Assembly: GCA_937897315.1 (NCBI GenBank)
Contig: CALCNS010000268.1
Span: forward strand, 1 to 6,433
Source of the DNA: an uncultured Bacillota bacterium
GTDB lineage: Bacteria > Bacillota > JAAYKD01
Direction: 5' to 3'
Length of the DNA stretch: 6,433 nt
The notes beneath the pieces were generated by a model, which was not told the origin of the DNA, did not search any database, and saw only the letters and a list, made by a program, of their open reading frames with translations. Both the position numbers and the translations under genes were made by a program. Shown piece after piece: positions 1-6,359 of this stretch; within the stretch, counting starts at the first letter, position 1, and the number at the start of each line of letters is the position of its first letter.

Positions 1-1005
1 GACCAGGCATGGTTTTGGTTTTCACAGCAAATTCGCAAACCAACACTTTATGATTTGCTTCAACAGCATCGCATGACTACAGCGGCCTTGCTCTGGCCGG
101 TGACTGCCGGGGCAAACATTCGTTATCATCTACCAGAAGTACGTGCCATAGGTAAAGAGAATCAAGTTTGGAAAGTGTTGCGTTATGGTAGTCCTATGTA
201 TTGTTTGGAATTAGAGATGCGTTTTGGTTCCTTGCGAAAAGGAAGTGAACAGCCACAATTGGATCACTTTACGGCAGAGGCCGCAGCTTACACATTTCGC
301 AAGAAACAACCTCATTTGATGTTGGTTCATTGGATTGAGTTGGACGAAATGAAGCACCATTATGGAACGAACTCTCCTCAAGTGAGAGAAGCGATGCATC
401 ATACCGATGAGCATCTGGGCCGAATCGTTCGGGCGGGTAAGGAAAGTGGAAAATGGGACGAAACGGCTTTTGTGGTGGTAGGAGACCATAGTCAAATCAA
501 ACTGCATACGAAAGTGTTTTTGAATCGCTGGCTGGGTGATCAGGGGTATTTGAATGTAGAAAACCGAACGTTTCGAGCTTGGTTCCAAAGTACCGGTGGT
601 GGAGCGTATTTGCACATTTCTCCCGAAGAAGCAGGACTTCTTGAAATGATCGAGCGAAAACTAGCGATAGTCTCAAAAGATGTGGGGGATTGTTTCAGGC
701 GGACCTTACGCGTAAATGGACGATTTTTTGTGGAAGCGAATCCTGGATTTTGCTTCGATGATGATTGGGAGAACCCCGCATTGAATACCTCATGGAGTGC
801 GAAAACCCAAGGAGCTACCCACGGATACTCCAAAGAGATAGAGAGCTATACTTCAAACCTCCTCGTCTCAGGGGCCGATATACAGGCTTCGCTAACGTTG
901 GGAAACATGGACATGGTGGATATTGCTCCTAGCATTGCAGCTCTGTTTGGGGTAAATATGCAAAGTGCTGGCAGGAATGTACGCCCTTTGTGGACAATTC
1001 AATAA
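1..1005 (+). CDS. Type I phosphodiesterase/nucleotide pyrophosphatase-like protein (5'-truncated)
   Basis: The reading frame is open from base 1 and ends at TAA 1003-1005, giving 334 residues of a protein whose N-terminus lies outside the window. It resembles the phosphodiesterase/nucleotide pyrophosphatase branch of the alkaline phosphatase superfamily, whose members hydrolyse phosphodiester or phosphoanhydride bonds with two metal ions. Metal-site motifs appear in the expected order: DEMKHHYG (D115, H119, counting from base 1), GDHS (D162, H163) and ATHGY (H274). The C-terminal IAPSIAALFGV followed by GRNVRPLW is also typical. The early stretch TLYDLL...TTAALLWPVTAG matches the region just after the nucleophile in relatives. 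The first metal ligands and the nucleophile Thr/Ser must therefore be in the missing part. The usual DHG is DHS here. The substrate is unknown. It probably shares a transcript with the HD gene 25 nt downstream. Confidence 0.8.
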   Translation, partial: DQAWFWFSQQIRKPTLYDLLQQHRMTTAALLWPVTAGANIRYHLPEVRAIGKENQVWKVLRYGSPMYCLELEMRFGSLRKGSEQPQLDHFTAEAAAYTFRKKQPHLMLVHWIELDEMKHHYGTNSPQVREAMHHTDEHLGRIVRAGKESGKWDETAFVVVGDHSQIKLHTKVFLNRWLGDQGYLNVENRTFRAWFQSTGGGAYLHISPEEAGLLEMIERKLAIVSKDVGDCFRRTLRVNGRFFVEANPGFCFDDDWENPALNTSWSAKTQGATHGYSKEIESYTSNLLVSGADIQASLTLGNMDMVDIAPSIAALFGVNMQSAGRNVRPLWTIQ

Positions 1006-1017
1006 CTAGGAAAATGC

Positions 1018-1024
1018 AAGGAGG
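1018..1024 (+). promoter_or_regulatory. Ribosome binding site of the HD-domain gene
   Basis: AAGGAGG lies 6 nt before ATG 1031. It is a near-perfect Shine-Dalgarno sequence and fixes the start of the HD-domain gene. Confidence 0.85.
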
Positions 1025-1030
1025 ACAACA

Positions 1031-1525
1031 ATGAATATAGTGACTCAAGTGACTTTAGCCATGCTGCAGCACGAACATGGCAATGCCCATCGAATCAACC
1101 ATTTTCTGCGGGTCTACGGGTATGCAAAAACAATTGCTAATGCAGAGCAAGTGGATCATGACACCTTACGTGTTATTGAGGTGGTAGCACTAATGCATGA
1201 TATTGGCATCAAGGTCAGCATGCAAAAATATAACAGCAGTGCTTGGCAGTATCAACAACTGGAAGGACCGGCAGAAGCCAGGGCCATCCTGGCGAACCTA
1301 CCGTGCGACTCGGCATTTATAGAGAGAATCGAATGGCTAATCGCCCATCATCATGAAACCACAAATGTCGTGGGCATGGATTATCAAATCTTACTGGAAG
1401 CCGATTATTTGGTCAATGCTATCGACCGGAAAACCCCTGCTGAAGAAGTGTGGGCGGGTGCCGAAAAATTCTTTAAGACCGCAAGTGGTTGGCAAATACT
1501 GAAACATCTTTTGGGTAAGGATTAA
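1031..1525 (+). CDS. HD-domain phosphohydrolase
   Basis: This 164-residue soluble protein has the HD metal-dependent phosphohydrolase signature. It shows H20 and H24 in HRINHFLRVYGYA, the HD doublet H56-D57 in ALMHDIGIK, the histidine run H106-H108 in IAHHHE, and D125 in LLEADYLVNA. These supply the H...HD...H...D ligand set that binds one or two divalent metals. Known HD proteins of this size hydrolyse nucleotides or other phosphate esters, but nothing here identifies the substrate. There is no signal peptide or membrane segment, so it is probably cytosolic. It follows the phosphodiesterase gene by 25 nt and is followed by a strong terminator, so the two genes probably end one operon. Confidence 0.85.
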   Translation: MNIVTQVTLAMLQHEHGNAHRINHFLRVYGYAKTIANAEQVDHDTLRVIEVVALMHDIGIKVSMQKYNSSAWQYQQLEGPAEARAILANLPCDSAFIERIEWLIAHHHETTNVVGMDYQILLEADYLVNAIDRKTPAEEVWAGAEKFFKTASGWQILKHLLGKD

Positions 1526-1571
1526 TATCCTTGATTGGAAGCGAAAGAAATTTAACTATGTGATATATTTT

Positions 1572-1608
1572 AAGCAAAAGTGCGACTCGTTAGCACTTTT
1601 GCTTTTTT
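1572..1608 (+). terminator. Intrinsic terminator after the HD-domain gene
   Basis: AAGCAAAAGTGC (1572-1583) pairs perfectly with GCACTTTTGCTT (1593-1604), giving a 12-bp stem with a 9-nt loop. The 3' arm runs into six T (1603-1608). It lies 46 nt after the HD stop codon and separates that operon from the nrdGD promoter. Confidence 0.92.
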
Positions 1609-1643
1609 CGTAAAAAAAAGTCTTATTCTGGTAGAAACTTCTA

Positions 1644-1672
1644 TTGACAACATCTAGTATGAGGAATATAAT
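1644..1672 (+). promoter_or_regulatory. Consensus sigma-A promoter of nrdGD
   Basis: TTGACA (1644-1649) and TATAAT (1667-1672) are separated by exactly 17 nt, a perfect match to the housekeeping consensus. Transcription should start near 1679, inside the NrdR box, leaving a leader of about 29 nt before the nrdG start. A promoter this strong would need repression, which fits the overlapping operator. Confidence 0.92.
1647..1662 (+). promoter_or_regulatory. Possible degenerate second NrdR box
   Basis: ACAACATCTAGTATGA matches the NrdR consensus at 10 of 16 positions and starts exactly 31 bp upstream of the perfect box. NrdR boxes usually come in pairs about three helical turns apart, so the spacing supports this weak match. 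It overlaps the end of the -35 element and the promoter spacer. Confidence 0.45.
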
Positions 1673-1677
1673 AAGAA

Positions 1678-1693
1678 ACACAATATATAGTGT
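1678..1693 (+). promoter_or_regulatory. NrdR box (operator)
   Basis: ACACAATATATAGTGT matches the 16-bp NrdR-box consensus acaCwAtATaTwGtgt at every position. NrdR is the zinc-finger/ATP-cone repressor of ribonucleotide reductase operons and senses (d)ATP. The box covers the predicted transcription start, a good position for repression. The NrdR gene itself is not in this window. Confidence 0.88.
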
Positions 1694-1707
1694 TGGGAGG
1701 GATAGCG

Positions 1708-2400
1708 GTGCAAATCTCCGGGTGGATTAAACTGAGTTTACAAGACTATCCCGGCAAATTGGCCTGTGTGTTGTTCACTCCTGGTTGCCAGTTTCGCTGT
1801 CCCTTTTGTCACAATGCCGAGTTGGCAACCGCCGATGCCAGGCACGGAGAACTGGATGTGCAAGAAGTTTTTCGCTTTTTAGAGAAGAGAAAAGGGTTAT
1901 TGGAAGCCGTCGTCATCAGTGGTGGTGAACCCACCTTGCAAAGAGAATTAGAGACCTTTCTGAGAGAACTACGAACCTTACCCTACAAAATCAAACTCGA
2001 TACCAATGGCTACCACCCCGATGTTTTACGTACATTGACTCAACAAAACTTAGTGGATTACGTAGCCATGGACATAAAAAATATCCCCGAGAATTATGCT
2101 GAAACCTGCGGACTTTCGAAAATAGACATCAATCACATTCGCGAAAGCATTCAAATCCTGCGCGAGAGTGATGTCCCTCACGAGTTTCGTACCACATTGG
2201 TACGTGAGCTTCATCCCAAAGAACAAATAAAAGACTACCTGGACTGGCAGCTAGGTGATTCACCTCTGATATTACAAACGTTTCGTGATGGGCCCACCGT
2301 CATGACCAACGGGCTTCATGCTTACCATGAAGAAGAGATGAAAAGCTTTGTAGCTCTTCTCAAAGAAAACATACCGGGCACAACGTTGCGCGGAGAATAA
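1708..2400 (+). CDS. nrdG: Anaerobic ribonucleoside-triphosphate reductase activating protein (radical SAM)
   Basis: This 230-residue radical SAM enzyme would use a 4Fe-4S cluster and S-adenosylmethionine to generate the glycyl radical on NrdD. C27, C31 and C34 form the CxxxCxxC cluster motif in TPGCQFRCPFCHNAEL. SGGEP (71-75) is the SAM-binding GGE-type motif, and KLDTNGYHPDVL and FRTTLVRELH are typical of the family. The N-terminal ISGWIKLSLQDYPGKLACVL matches the longer NrdG2-type activases rather than the short E. coli NrdG. I chose GTG 1708 because GGGAGGG (1695-1701) sits 6 nt before it. An in-frame GTG at 1690 overlaps the NrdR box and lies upstream of that ribosome binding site. The gene is first in the operon, with nrdD 37 nt downstream. 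Confidence 0.93.
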   Translation: MQISGWIKLSLQDYPGKLACVLFTPGCQFRCPFCHNAELATADARHGELDVQEVFRFLEKRKGLLEAVVISGGEPTLQRELETFLRELRTLPYKIKLDTNGYHPDVLRTLTQQNLVDYVAMDIKNIPENYAETCGLSKIDINHIRESIQILRESDVPHEFRTTLVRELHPKEQIKDYLDWQLGDSPLILQTFRDGPTVMTNGLHAYHEEEMKSFVALLKENIPGTTLRGE

Positions 2401-2437
2401 TAAAACAACAACATTAAAATGAAAAGGATGGATGAAG

Positions 2438-4843
2438 ATGTACCGTGTGATGAAGCGCGACGGACAAATCGTTGAATTTAACTTGGAGAAGATTTCCAAT
2501 GCTATGATTAAAGCATTTGAAGCAAAGCAAACCCCTTACGACCGTAATGTAGTGGATTTCATGGCCTTAAAAGTGACTGCCGATTTTGCTCCCAAAATCA
2601 AAGATGGATTCATTCAGGTGGAAGACATTCAAGATAGCGTGGAGCGTATCCTCATTCAAGCAGGTTATGCCGACGTAGCACGTGCCTATATTTTGTATCG
2701 CAAACAGCACGAGAGCTTGCGCCAAGTCAAATCCACCCTCTTGGATTATAAGAAAATTGTCGATAGCTACGTAAAAGTGAGCGACTGGCGAGTCAAAGAA
2801 AATTCAACCGTGACGTATTCGGTTGGTGGTTTAATCCTCAGTAACTCCGGTGCGATAACTGCCAACTACTGGCTCAGCGAAATCTATGATCCGGAAATTG
2901 CCGAAGCCCATAGAAACTGTGACTTGCACTTACATGATTTATCCATGTTAACCGGGTATTGTGCCGGTTGGTCTTTGCGTCAGCTCATTCAAGAAGGCTT
3001 GGGAGGAATCTCCGGCAAGATTACTTCTTCACCGGCGAAGCATTTGGCCACATTGTGCAACCAAATGGTTAATTTCTTAGGCATCATGCAAAACGAATGG
3101 GCCGGTGCACAAGCGTTTTCTTCGTTTGATACCTATTTAGCACCCTTTGTCAAAGTGGACAATCTCACCTATGATCAAGTAGAGAAGAGCATTGAATCCT
3201 TTATTTTTGGTGTGAACACCCCCAGTCGCTGGGGAACACAAGCTCCCTTCTCCAACATCACCCTAGACTGGGTTGTACCACCCGATTTGGCCAATCAGCC
3301 TGCCATTGTCGGGGGAAAAGAAATGGACTTTACCTACGGTGATTGTCAAGCCGAAATGGACATCATCAATCGAGCCTTCATCAAAATCATGCTGGGCGGG
3401 GATGCCGATGGTAGAGGTTTCCAATATCCCATTCCAACGTACTCGATTACCAAGGATTTTGACTGGAGCGATACCGAAAACAATCGTTTACTCTTTGAAA
3501 TGACGGCAAAATATGGCACTCCGTATTTTTCTAATTACATCAACAGCGATATGGAACCCAATGATGTCCGTTCCATGTGTTGCCGGTTACGTCTGGATTT
3601 ACGGGAACTGCGTAAAAAAGCCGGTGGGTTCTTTGGAAGCGGAGAGAGTACAGGGTCTATTGGAGTTGTCACCATCAATATGCCGAAGATTGCCTACTTA
3701 TCCGCAGACAAAGCCGATTTCTTTGCTCGATTGAACCGACAAATGGACATTTCGGCGAGGTCCCTCGATACCAAACGGAAAGTCATTACTCAATTATTAC
3801 ATGCGGGACTTTATCCCTATACCAAGCATTATTTGGGTACCTTGGACAACCATTTCTCGACCATTGGCATCATTGGTATGAACGAAGTGGGGTTGAATGC
3901 AAATTGGTTGGGTAAAGGGTTGACCGATCCACGAACCCAGGAATTTACAAAAGAAGTCCTGAATTATATGCGCGATCGGCTGAGTATGTATCAAGAGCAA
4001 TATGGTTGCTTGTTTAACTTGGAAGCAACTCCAGCTGAATCGACAACCTATCGCTTGGCGAAACATGATGTTGAAAAATACCCCAGCATCAAGACAGCAA
4101 ACCAAAATGGTACTCCTTATTATACCAACAGCTCCCATTTACCCGTAGGATTTACGGATGATATTTTTTCTGCTCTCGATATTCAAGATGATTTACAAAC
4201 GCTTTATACCTCGGGCACGGTATTCCATGCTTTCTTGGGTGAGAAATTACCCGATTGGAAGAGTACTGCAACCCTAGTGCGAAAAATTGCCGAAAATTAT
4301 AGCTTACCCTACTATACCATGTCACCTACTTATTCGATTTGTCCGGAACATGGATACCTCACCGGAGAACATTTCCAATGTCCGCAATGTGGCAGTGATG
4401 CAGAAGTCTACAGCCGCATTACCGGTTACTATCGTCCGGTACAGAATTGGAACGAAGGGAAGGCACAAGAATTTAAAGATCGTGTGGAATACCAACAAGA
4501 GAAAGCAAATCGTGAGATTCAGCATGTGGTTCTCAGAAAAAGCGCAGTTCAAGTTCCTACAATGCAAGCCAAAGTGGTGACCGTCAGTGAAGTCGAGCCC
4601 CTAGAAGGAATCTTCCTTTTCGTAACACCGACTTGTCCTAACTGCAAAACAGCGAAGCGTATGTTGGATGAAGCAGGCATTCAGTATCAAGTCATTGATG
4701 CCTTTGAAAAACCGGATATGGCCGAAACCTTCCATGTGCAAGCAGCACCTTCCTTGGTTGTTGTGGACAAAGGTCATACTGAGCAAACGTTTGCCACCAT
4801 ACAAGAAATTCGAGGTTTCTGCAAAGGAAATAACAACAACTAA
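2438..4843 (+). CDS. nrdD: Anaerobic ribonucleoside-triphosphate reductase with fused C-terminal glutaredoxin-like domain
   Basis: This class III ribonucleotide reductase (801 residues) makes deoxyribonucleotides without oxygen. Residues about 1-92 form an ATP-cone (VMKRDGQIVEFNLEKI), the allosteric activity domain. The glycyl radical barrel follows: C161 in RNCDLHLHDL probably matches one catalytic cysteine, and C381-C382 in SMCCRLRLD contain the likely thiyl radical site. Other family motifs are NTPSRWGTQAPFSN (260-273) and GSGESTGSIGVVTINMP. The C-terminus has a zinc site (C635, H638, C648, C651) and glycyl radical G663 in RITGYYRPVQNW. After a linker of about 30 residues, 722-801 form a redoxin domain with CPNC (C733, C736), a cis-Pro candidate P771 in AAPSLVV, and C795. 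That domain probably reduces the active-site disulfide. ATG 2438 is preferred over in-frame ATG 2432 because AAAAGGA (2422-2428) lies 9 nt upstream of it. Confidence 0.95.
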   Translation: MYRVMKRDGQIVEFNLEKISNAMIKAFEAKQTPYDRNVVDFMALKVTADFAPKIKDGFIQVEDIQDSVERILIQAGYADVARAYILYRKQHESLRQVKSTLLDYKKIVDSYVKVSDWRVKENSTVTYSVGGLILSNSGAITANYWLSEIYDPEIAEAHRNCDLHLHDLSMLTGYCAGWSLRQLIQEGLGGISGKITSSPAKHLATLCNQMVNFLGIMQNEWAGAQAFSSFDTYLAPFVKVDNLTYDQVEKSIESFIFGVNTPSRWGTQAPFSNITLDWVVPPDLANQPAIVGGKEMDFTYGDCQAEMDIINRAFIKIMLGGDADGRGFQYPIPTYSITKDFDWSDTENNRLLFEMTAKYGTPYFSNYINSDMEPNDVRSMCCRLRLDLRELRKKAGGFFGSGESTGSIGVVTINMPKIAYLSADKADFFARLNRQMDISARSLDTKRKVITQLLHAGLYPYTKHYLGTLDNHFSTIGIIGMNEVGLNANWLGKGLTDPRTQEFTKEVLNYMRDRLSMYQEQYGCLFNLEATPAESTTYRLAKHDVEKYPSIKTANQNGTPYYTNSSHLPVGFTDDIFSALDIQDDLQTLYTSGTVFHAFLGEKLPDWKSTATLVRKIAENYSLPYYTMSPTYSICPEHGYLTGEHFQCPQCGSDAEVYSRITGYYRPVQNWNEGKAQEFKDRVEYQQEKANREIQHVVLRKSAVQVPTMQAKVVTVSEVEPLEGIFLFVTPTCPNCKTAKRMLDEAGIQYQVIDAFEKPDMAETFHVQAAPSLVVVDKGHTEQTFATIQEIRGFCKGNNNN

Positions 4844-4850
4844 ACAAACA

Positions 4851-4887
4851 CGCCGATTCACACCATAACGGTGAATCGGCGGTTTTT
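4851..4887 (+). terminator. Intrinsic terminator after nrdD
   Basis: CGCCGATTCAC (4851-4861) pairs perfectly with GTGAATCGGCG (4871-4881), giving an 11-bp GC-rich stem with a 9-nt loop. Five T follow (4883-4887). It starts 7 nt after the nrdD stop. The next gene's ribosome binding site begins only 3 nt after the T-run, so no promoter fits between them. Confidence 0.9.
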
Positions 4888-4890
4888 CTA

Positions 4891-4898
4891 GGGAGGTG
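4891..4898 (+). promoter_or_regulatory. Ribosome binding site deciding the TTG start of the methyltransferase
   Basis: GGGAGGTG precedes TTG 4905, with GGAGG ending 8 nt before it. The in-frame GTG at 4896 is part of this Shine-Dalgarno sequence and has none of its own, so it is unlikely to be the start. Confidence 0.75.
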
Positions 4899-4904
4899 AG
4901 GCCT

Positions 4905-5549
4905 TTGTCCAGTAAAAAACCCGGCTCTGTTTTTAATAAAATTTCGTTCTTCTACGGTCTCTTCTACCCCATGCAACGACGACACTTTTTGAGTGTGATG
5001 AAGCGCTTGGGAGAGCTAATCGGTTTAGTAGAAGTGAAAACCATTCTCGATGTGGGCTGTGGAACCGGTGCCTTATGTTCTGCTCTGCATAGTTTGGGTT
5101 ATGAGGTCACCGGAATGGACCCGGCAGAACGAATGCTGGAAATCGGCAAGAGAAAACCTGAAAACAAGGGAATTCGTTTCTGTGTGGCAGATGCGACACA
5201 AACATTGCCCTTTCCGGAGAACTCATTCGATGTGTCCATTGCGTCGTTTGTTGCACACGGCATGCCTCAAGAGCAACGCCAGAAAATGTATGCCGAAATG
5301 AGCCGAGTGACAAAACGAAAAGTCATCATCTACGACTATAACAACAATCGTGCCTTTTGGACCAACATGATTGAATGGCTAGAGGGAGGAGACTACTTTC
5401 ACTTCATCCATCATGCCGAAAACGAGATGAGACAATGTTATTCCCAATTGGAACCATGTTTTTCAGAGGTTCAGATGGTACAAGTCAACACACGAGCGGT
5501 GTTTTATGTTTGTATTCCGATGAAAAAGGAGAATAAGCCGTCACGTTGA
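4905..5549 (+). CDS. Class I SAM-dependent methyltransferase
   Basis: This 214-residue protein has a Rossmann-fold methyltransferase core. Motif I is ILDVGCGTGALC (47-58), which binds S-adenosylmethionine. Motif II ends in the acidic D72 of YEVTGMDPAERML, expected to hold the ribose hydroxyls. D97 in VADATQTLPFPENSFD and the following FDVSIASFVAHGM complete the Methyltransf_11-like pattern. The N-terminal NKISFFYGLFYPMQRRHF resembles the lead-in of small-molecule and lipid methyltransferases, but the substrate cannot be read from sequence. The C-terminal third, with GGDYFHFIHHAE, is probably the substrate-binding part. Translation probably starts at TTG 4905. The gene follows the nrdD terminator with no visible promoter of its own, so it may depend on read-through or on a promoter inside nrdD. 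No functional link to nucleotide reduction is evident. Confidence 0.85.
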   Translation: MSSKKPGSVFNKISFFYGLFYPMQRRHFLSVMKRLGELIGLVEVKTILDVGCGTGALCSALHSLGYEVTGMDPAERMLEIGKRKPENKGIRFCVADATQTLPFPENSFDVSIASFVAHGMPQEQRQKMYAEMSRVTKRKVIIYDYNNNRAFWTNMIEWLEGGDYFHFIHHAENEMRQCYSQLEPCFSEVQMVQVNTRAVFYVCIPMKKENKPSR

Positions 5550-5584
5550 AATAAGAAGAAAACAAATCAAAGGACGGCTTTTTT
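5535..5584 (+). terminator. Possible terminator or leader hairpin overlapping the end of the methyltransferase gene
   Basis: AAGCCGTC (5535-5542), inside the last methyltransferase codons, pairs perfectly with GACGGCTT (5573-5580). Six T follow (5579-5584). The 30-nt loop is long for an intrinsic terminator, which lowers confidence. The 3' arm and T-run lie directly before ATG 5588, and the only ribosome-binding-like sequence, AAAGGA (5569-5574), overlaps that arm. The structure could therefore also affect translation of the CDGSH gene. Confidence 0.55.
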
Positions 5585-5587
5585 GAC

Positions 5588-6274
5588 ATGAACAAAATGC
5601 AAATCAAAATCCTCAAACGAGGGCCTTATTTGGTTACCGGTGGAGTCCCCCTCAGCGAGGAAATCATCGTTCCCGAAGGGAAGAGCTATCATTACGAAAA
5701 GGGAAGGGATTTCCCACTCACTCAAACCTATACGTTATGCCGATGCGGAAAGTCCAAAAACTTTCCGTATTGCGACGGAAGTCATATGCACGAAGAGTTT
5801 TGCCACGAAGAAGTCGCTTCCAAAGAGGGATTTCACCAACGGGCAGAGTTGTTGGTTGGTAAGACCGTGGATTTACTCGATGACCACCGCTGCTCGTTGT
5901 CTCGTTTATGTCATCGGCAGCCAGGGGAAGTTTGGGACTTAGTAGAGTGCTCCGATAAAGAGGAAGATCGACTTGAAGCCATAGAAGGCTCGAACTTGTG
6001 TCCATCGGGACGACTAGTCATCCAAGAGAAAGATGGCTACGAACATGAACCAGAATTGGAGCCAGGCATCGTACTCTTGCAAGACCCGGAGAAGGGTGTC
6101 AGTGGTCCCCTGTACGTTCGAGGTGGAATCCCCATTTTTTCTGCCGATGGGAGTGCCTATGAAATCAGGAACCGAATCACCTTGTGCCGGTGCGGGCAGT
6201 CGAAAGATATGCCCTTCTGTGATGCATCACATATTGCTGCAGGGTTCTGTGACCATAAAGAAAAAGGGGAGTAG
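5588..6274 (+). CDS. Tandem CDGSH iron-sulfur domain protein
   Basis: This 228-residue soluble protein has two CDGSH-type 2Fe-2S sites, the mitoNEET-family fold with three Cys and one His ligand. Site 1 is C51, C53, C62, H66 in CRCGKSKNFPYCDGSH. Site 2 is C200, C202, C211, H215 in CRCGQSKDMPFCDASH, where Ala replaces the usual Gly. Each is preceded by a similar strand (GPYLVTGGVPL at 12-22 and GPLYVRGGIPI at 173-183), which shows an internal duplication. The middle section has C102, C108, C121 and C138 in DDHRCSLSRLC, VECSD and NLCPSGRLV. This resembles the extra cysteine-rich segment found in bacterial CDGSH proteins and may bind another cluster. Such proteins are thought to act in electron transfer or iron-sulfur handling, but the specific role is unknown. 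ATG 5588 is used; the nearest AAAGGA is 13 nt upstream, which is weak. Confidence 0.88.
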   Translation: MNKMQIKILKRGPYLVTGGVPLSEEIIVPEGKSYHYEKGRDFPLTQTYTLCRCGKSKNFPYCDGSHMHEEFCHEEVASKEGFHQRAELLVGKTVDLLDDHRCSLSRLCHRQPGEVWDLVECSDKEEDRLEAIEGSNLCPSGRLVIQEKDGYEHEPELEPGIVLLQDPEKGVSGPLYVRGGIPIFSADGSAYEIRNRITLCRCGQSKDMPFCDASHIAAGFCDHKEKGE

Positions 6275-6290
6275 AAGCCCTTCATATTTG

Positions 6291-6325
6291 ACAAGAGGCA
6301 CTTCAGACGAGGTGTCTCTTGTTTT
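6291..6325 (+). terminator. Intrinsic terminator after the CDGSH gene
   Basis: ACAAGAGGCAC (6291-6301) pairs with GTGTCTCTTGT (6312-6322) as an 11-bp stem with one G-U pair and a 10-nt loop. A short T-run follows (6322-6325). It lies 16 nt after the CDGSH stop codon. Confidence 0.75.
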
Positions 6326-6345
6326 GCAAAAAAATGGAAAATCTG

Positions 6346-6359
6346 ACGAAATATTTCGT
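6346..6359 (+). promoter_or_regulatory. Perfect 14-bp palindrome, candidate operator
   Basis: ACGAAATATTTCGT is a perfect inverted repeat that ends one base before the -35 element of the 6360 promoter. The position suits a dimeric regulator. I do not recognise it as the site of a named regulator family. Confidence 0.5.

Noticed and set aside
211..833. Overlapping minus-strand open frames opposite the phosphodiesterase gene
   Set aside because: They lie entirely opposite a well-supported coding frame, have no ribosome binding site or recognisable domain, and look like chance frames.
1526..1571. Search for a small gene or RNA between the HD gene and its terminator
   Set aside because: The 46 nt are AT-rich with no start codon plus ribosome binding site, promoter or further structure.
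4750..4800. Possible promoter in the 3' end of nrdD driving the methyltransferase
   Set aside because: TTGTTG- and TACTGA-like hexamers can be picked out, but spacing and match are too poor to call.
3273..4861. Several open frames on both strands inside nrdD
   Set aside because: They overlap conserved nrdD motifs in other frames and their translations have no recognisable family signature.
4692..4985. Minus-strand frame spanning the nrdD terminator and the methyltransferase start
   Set aside because: It crosses a terminator and two supported gene ends, and its composition (Cys/Phe-rich) is typical of a shadow frame.
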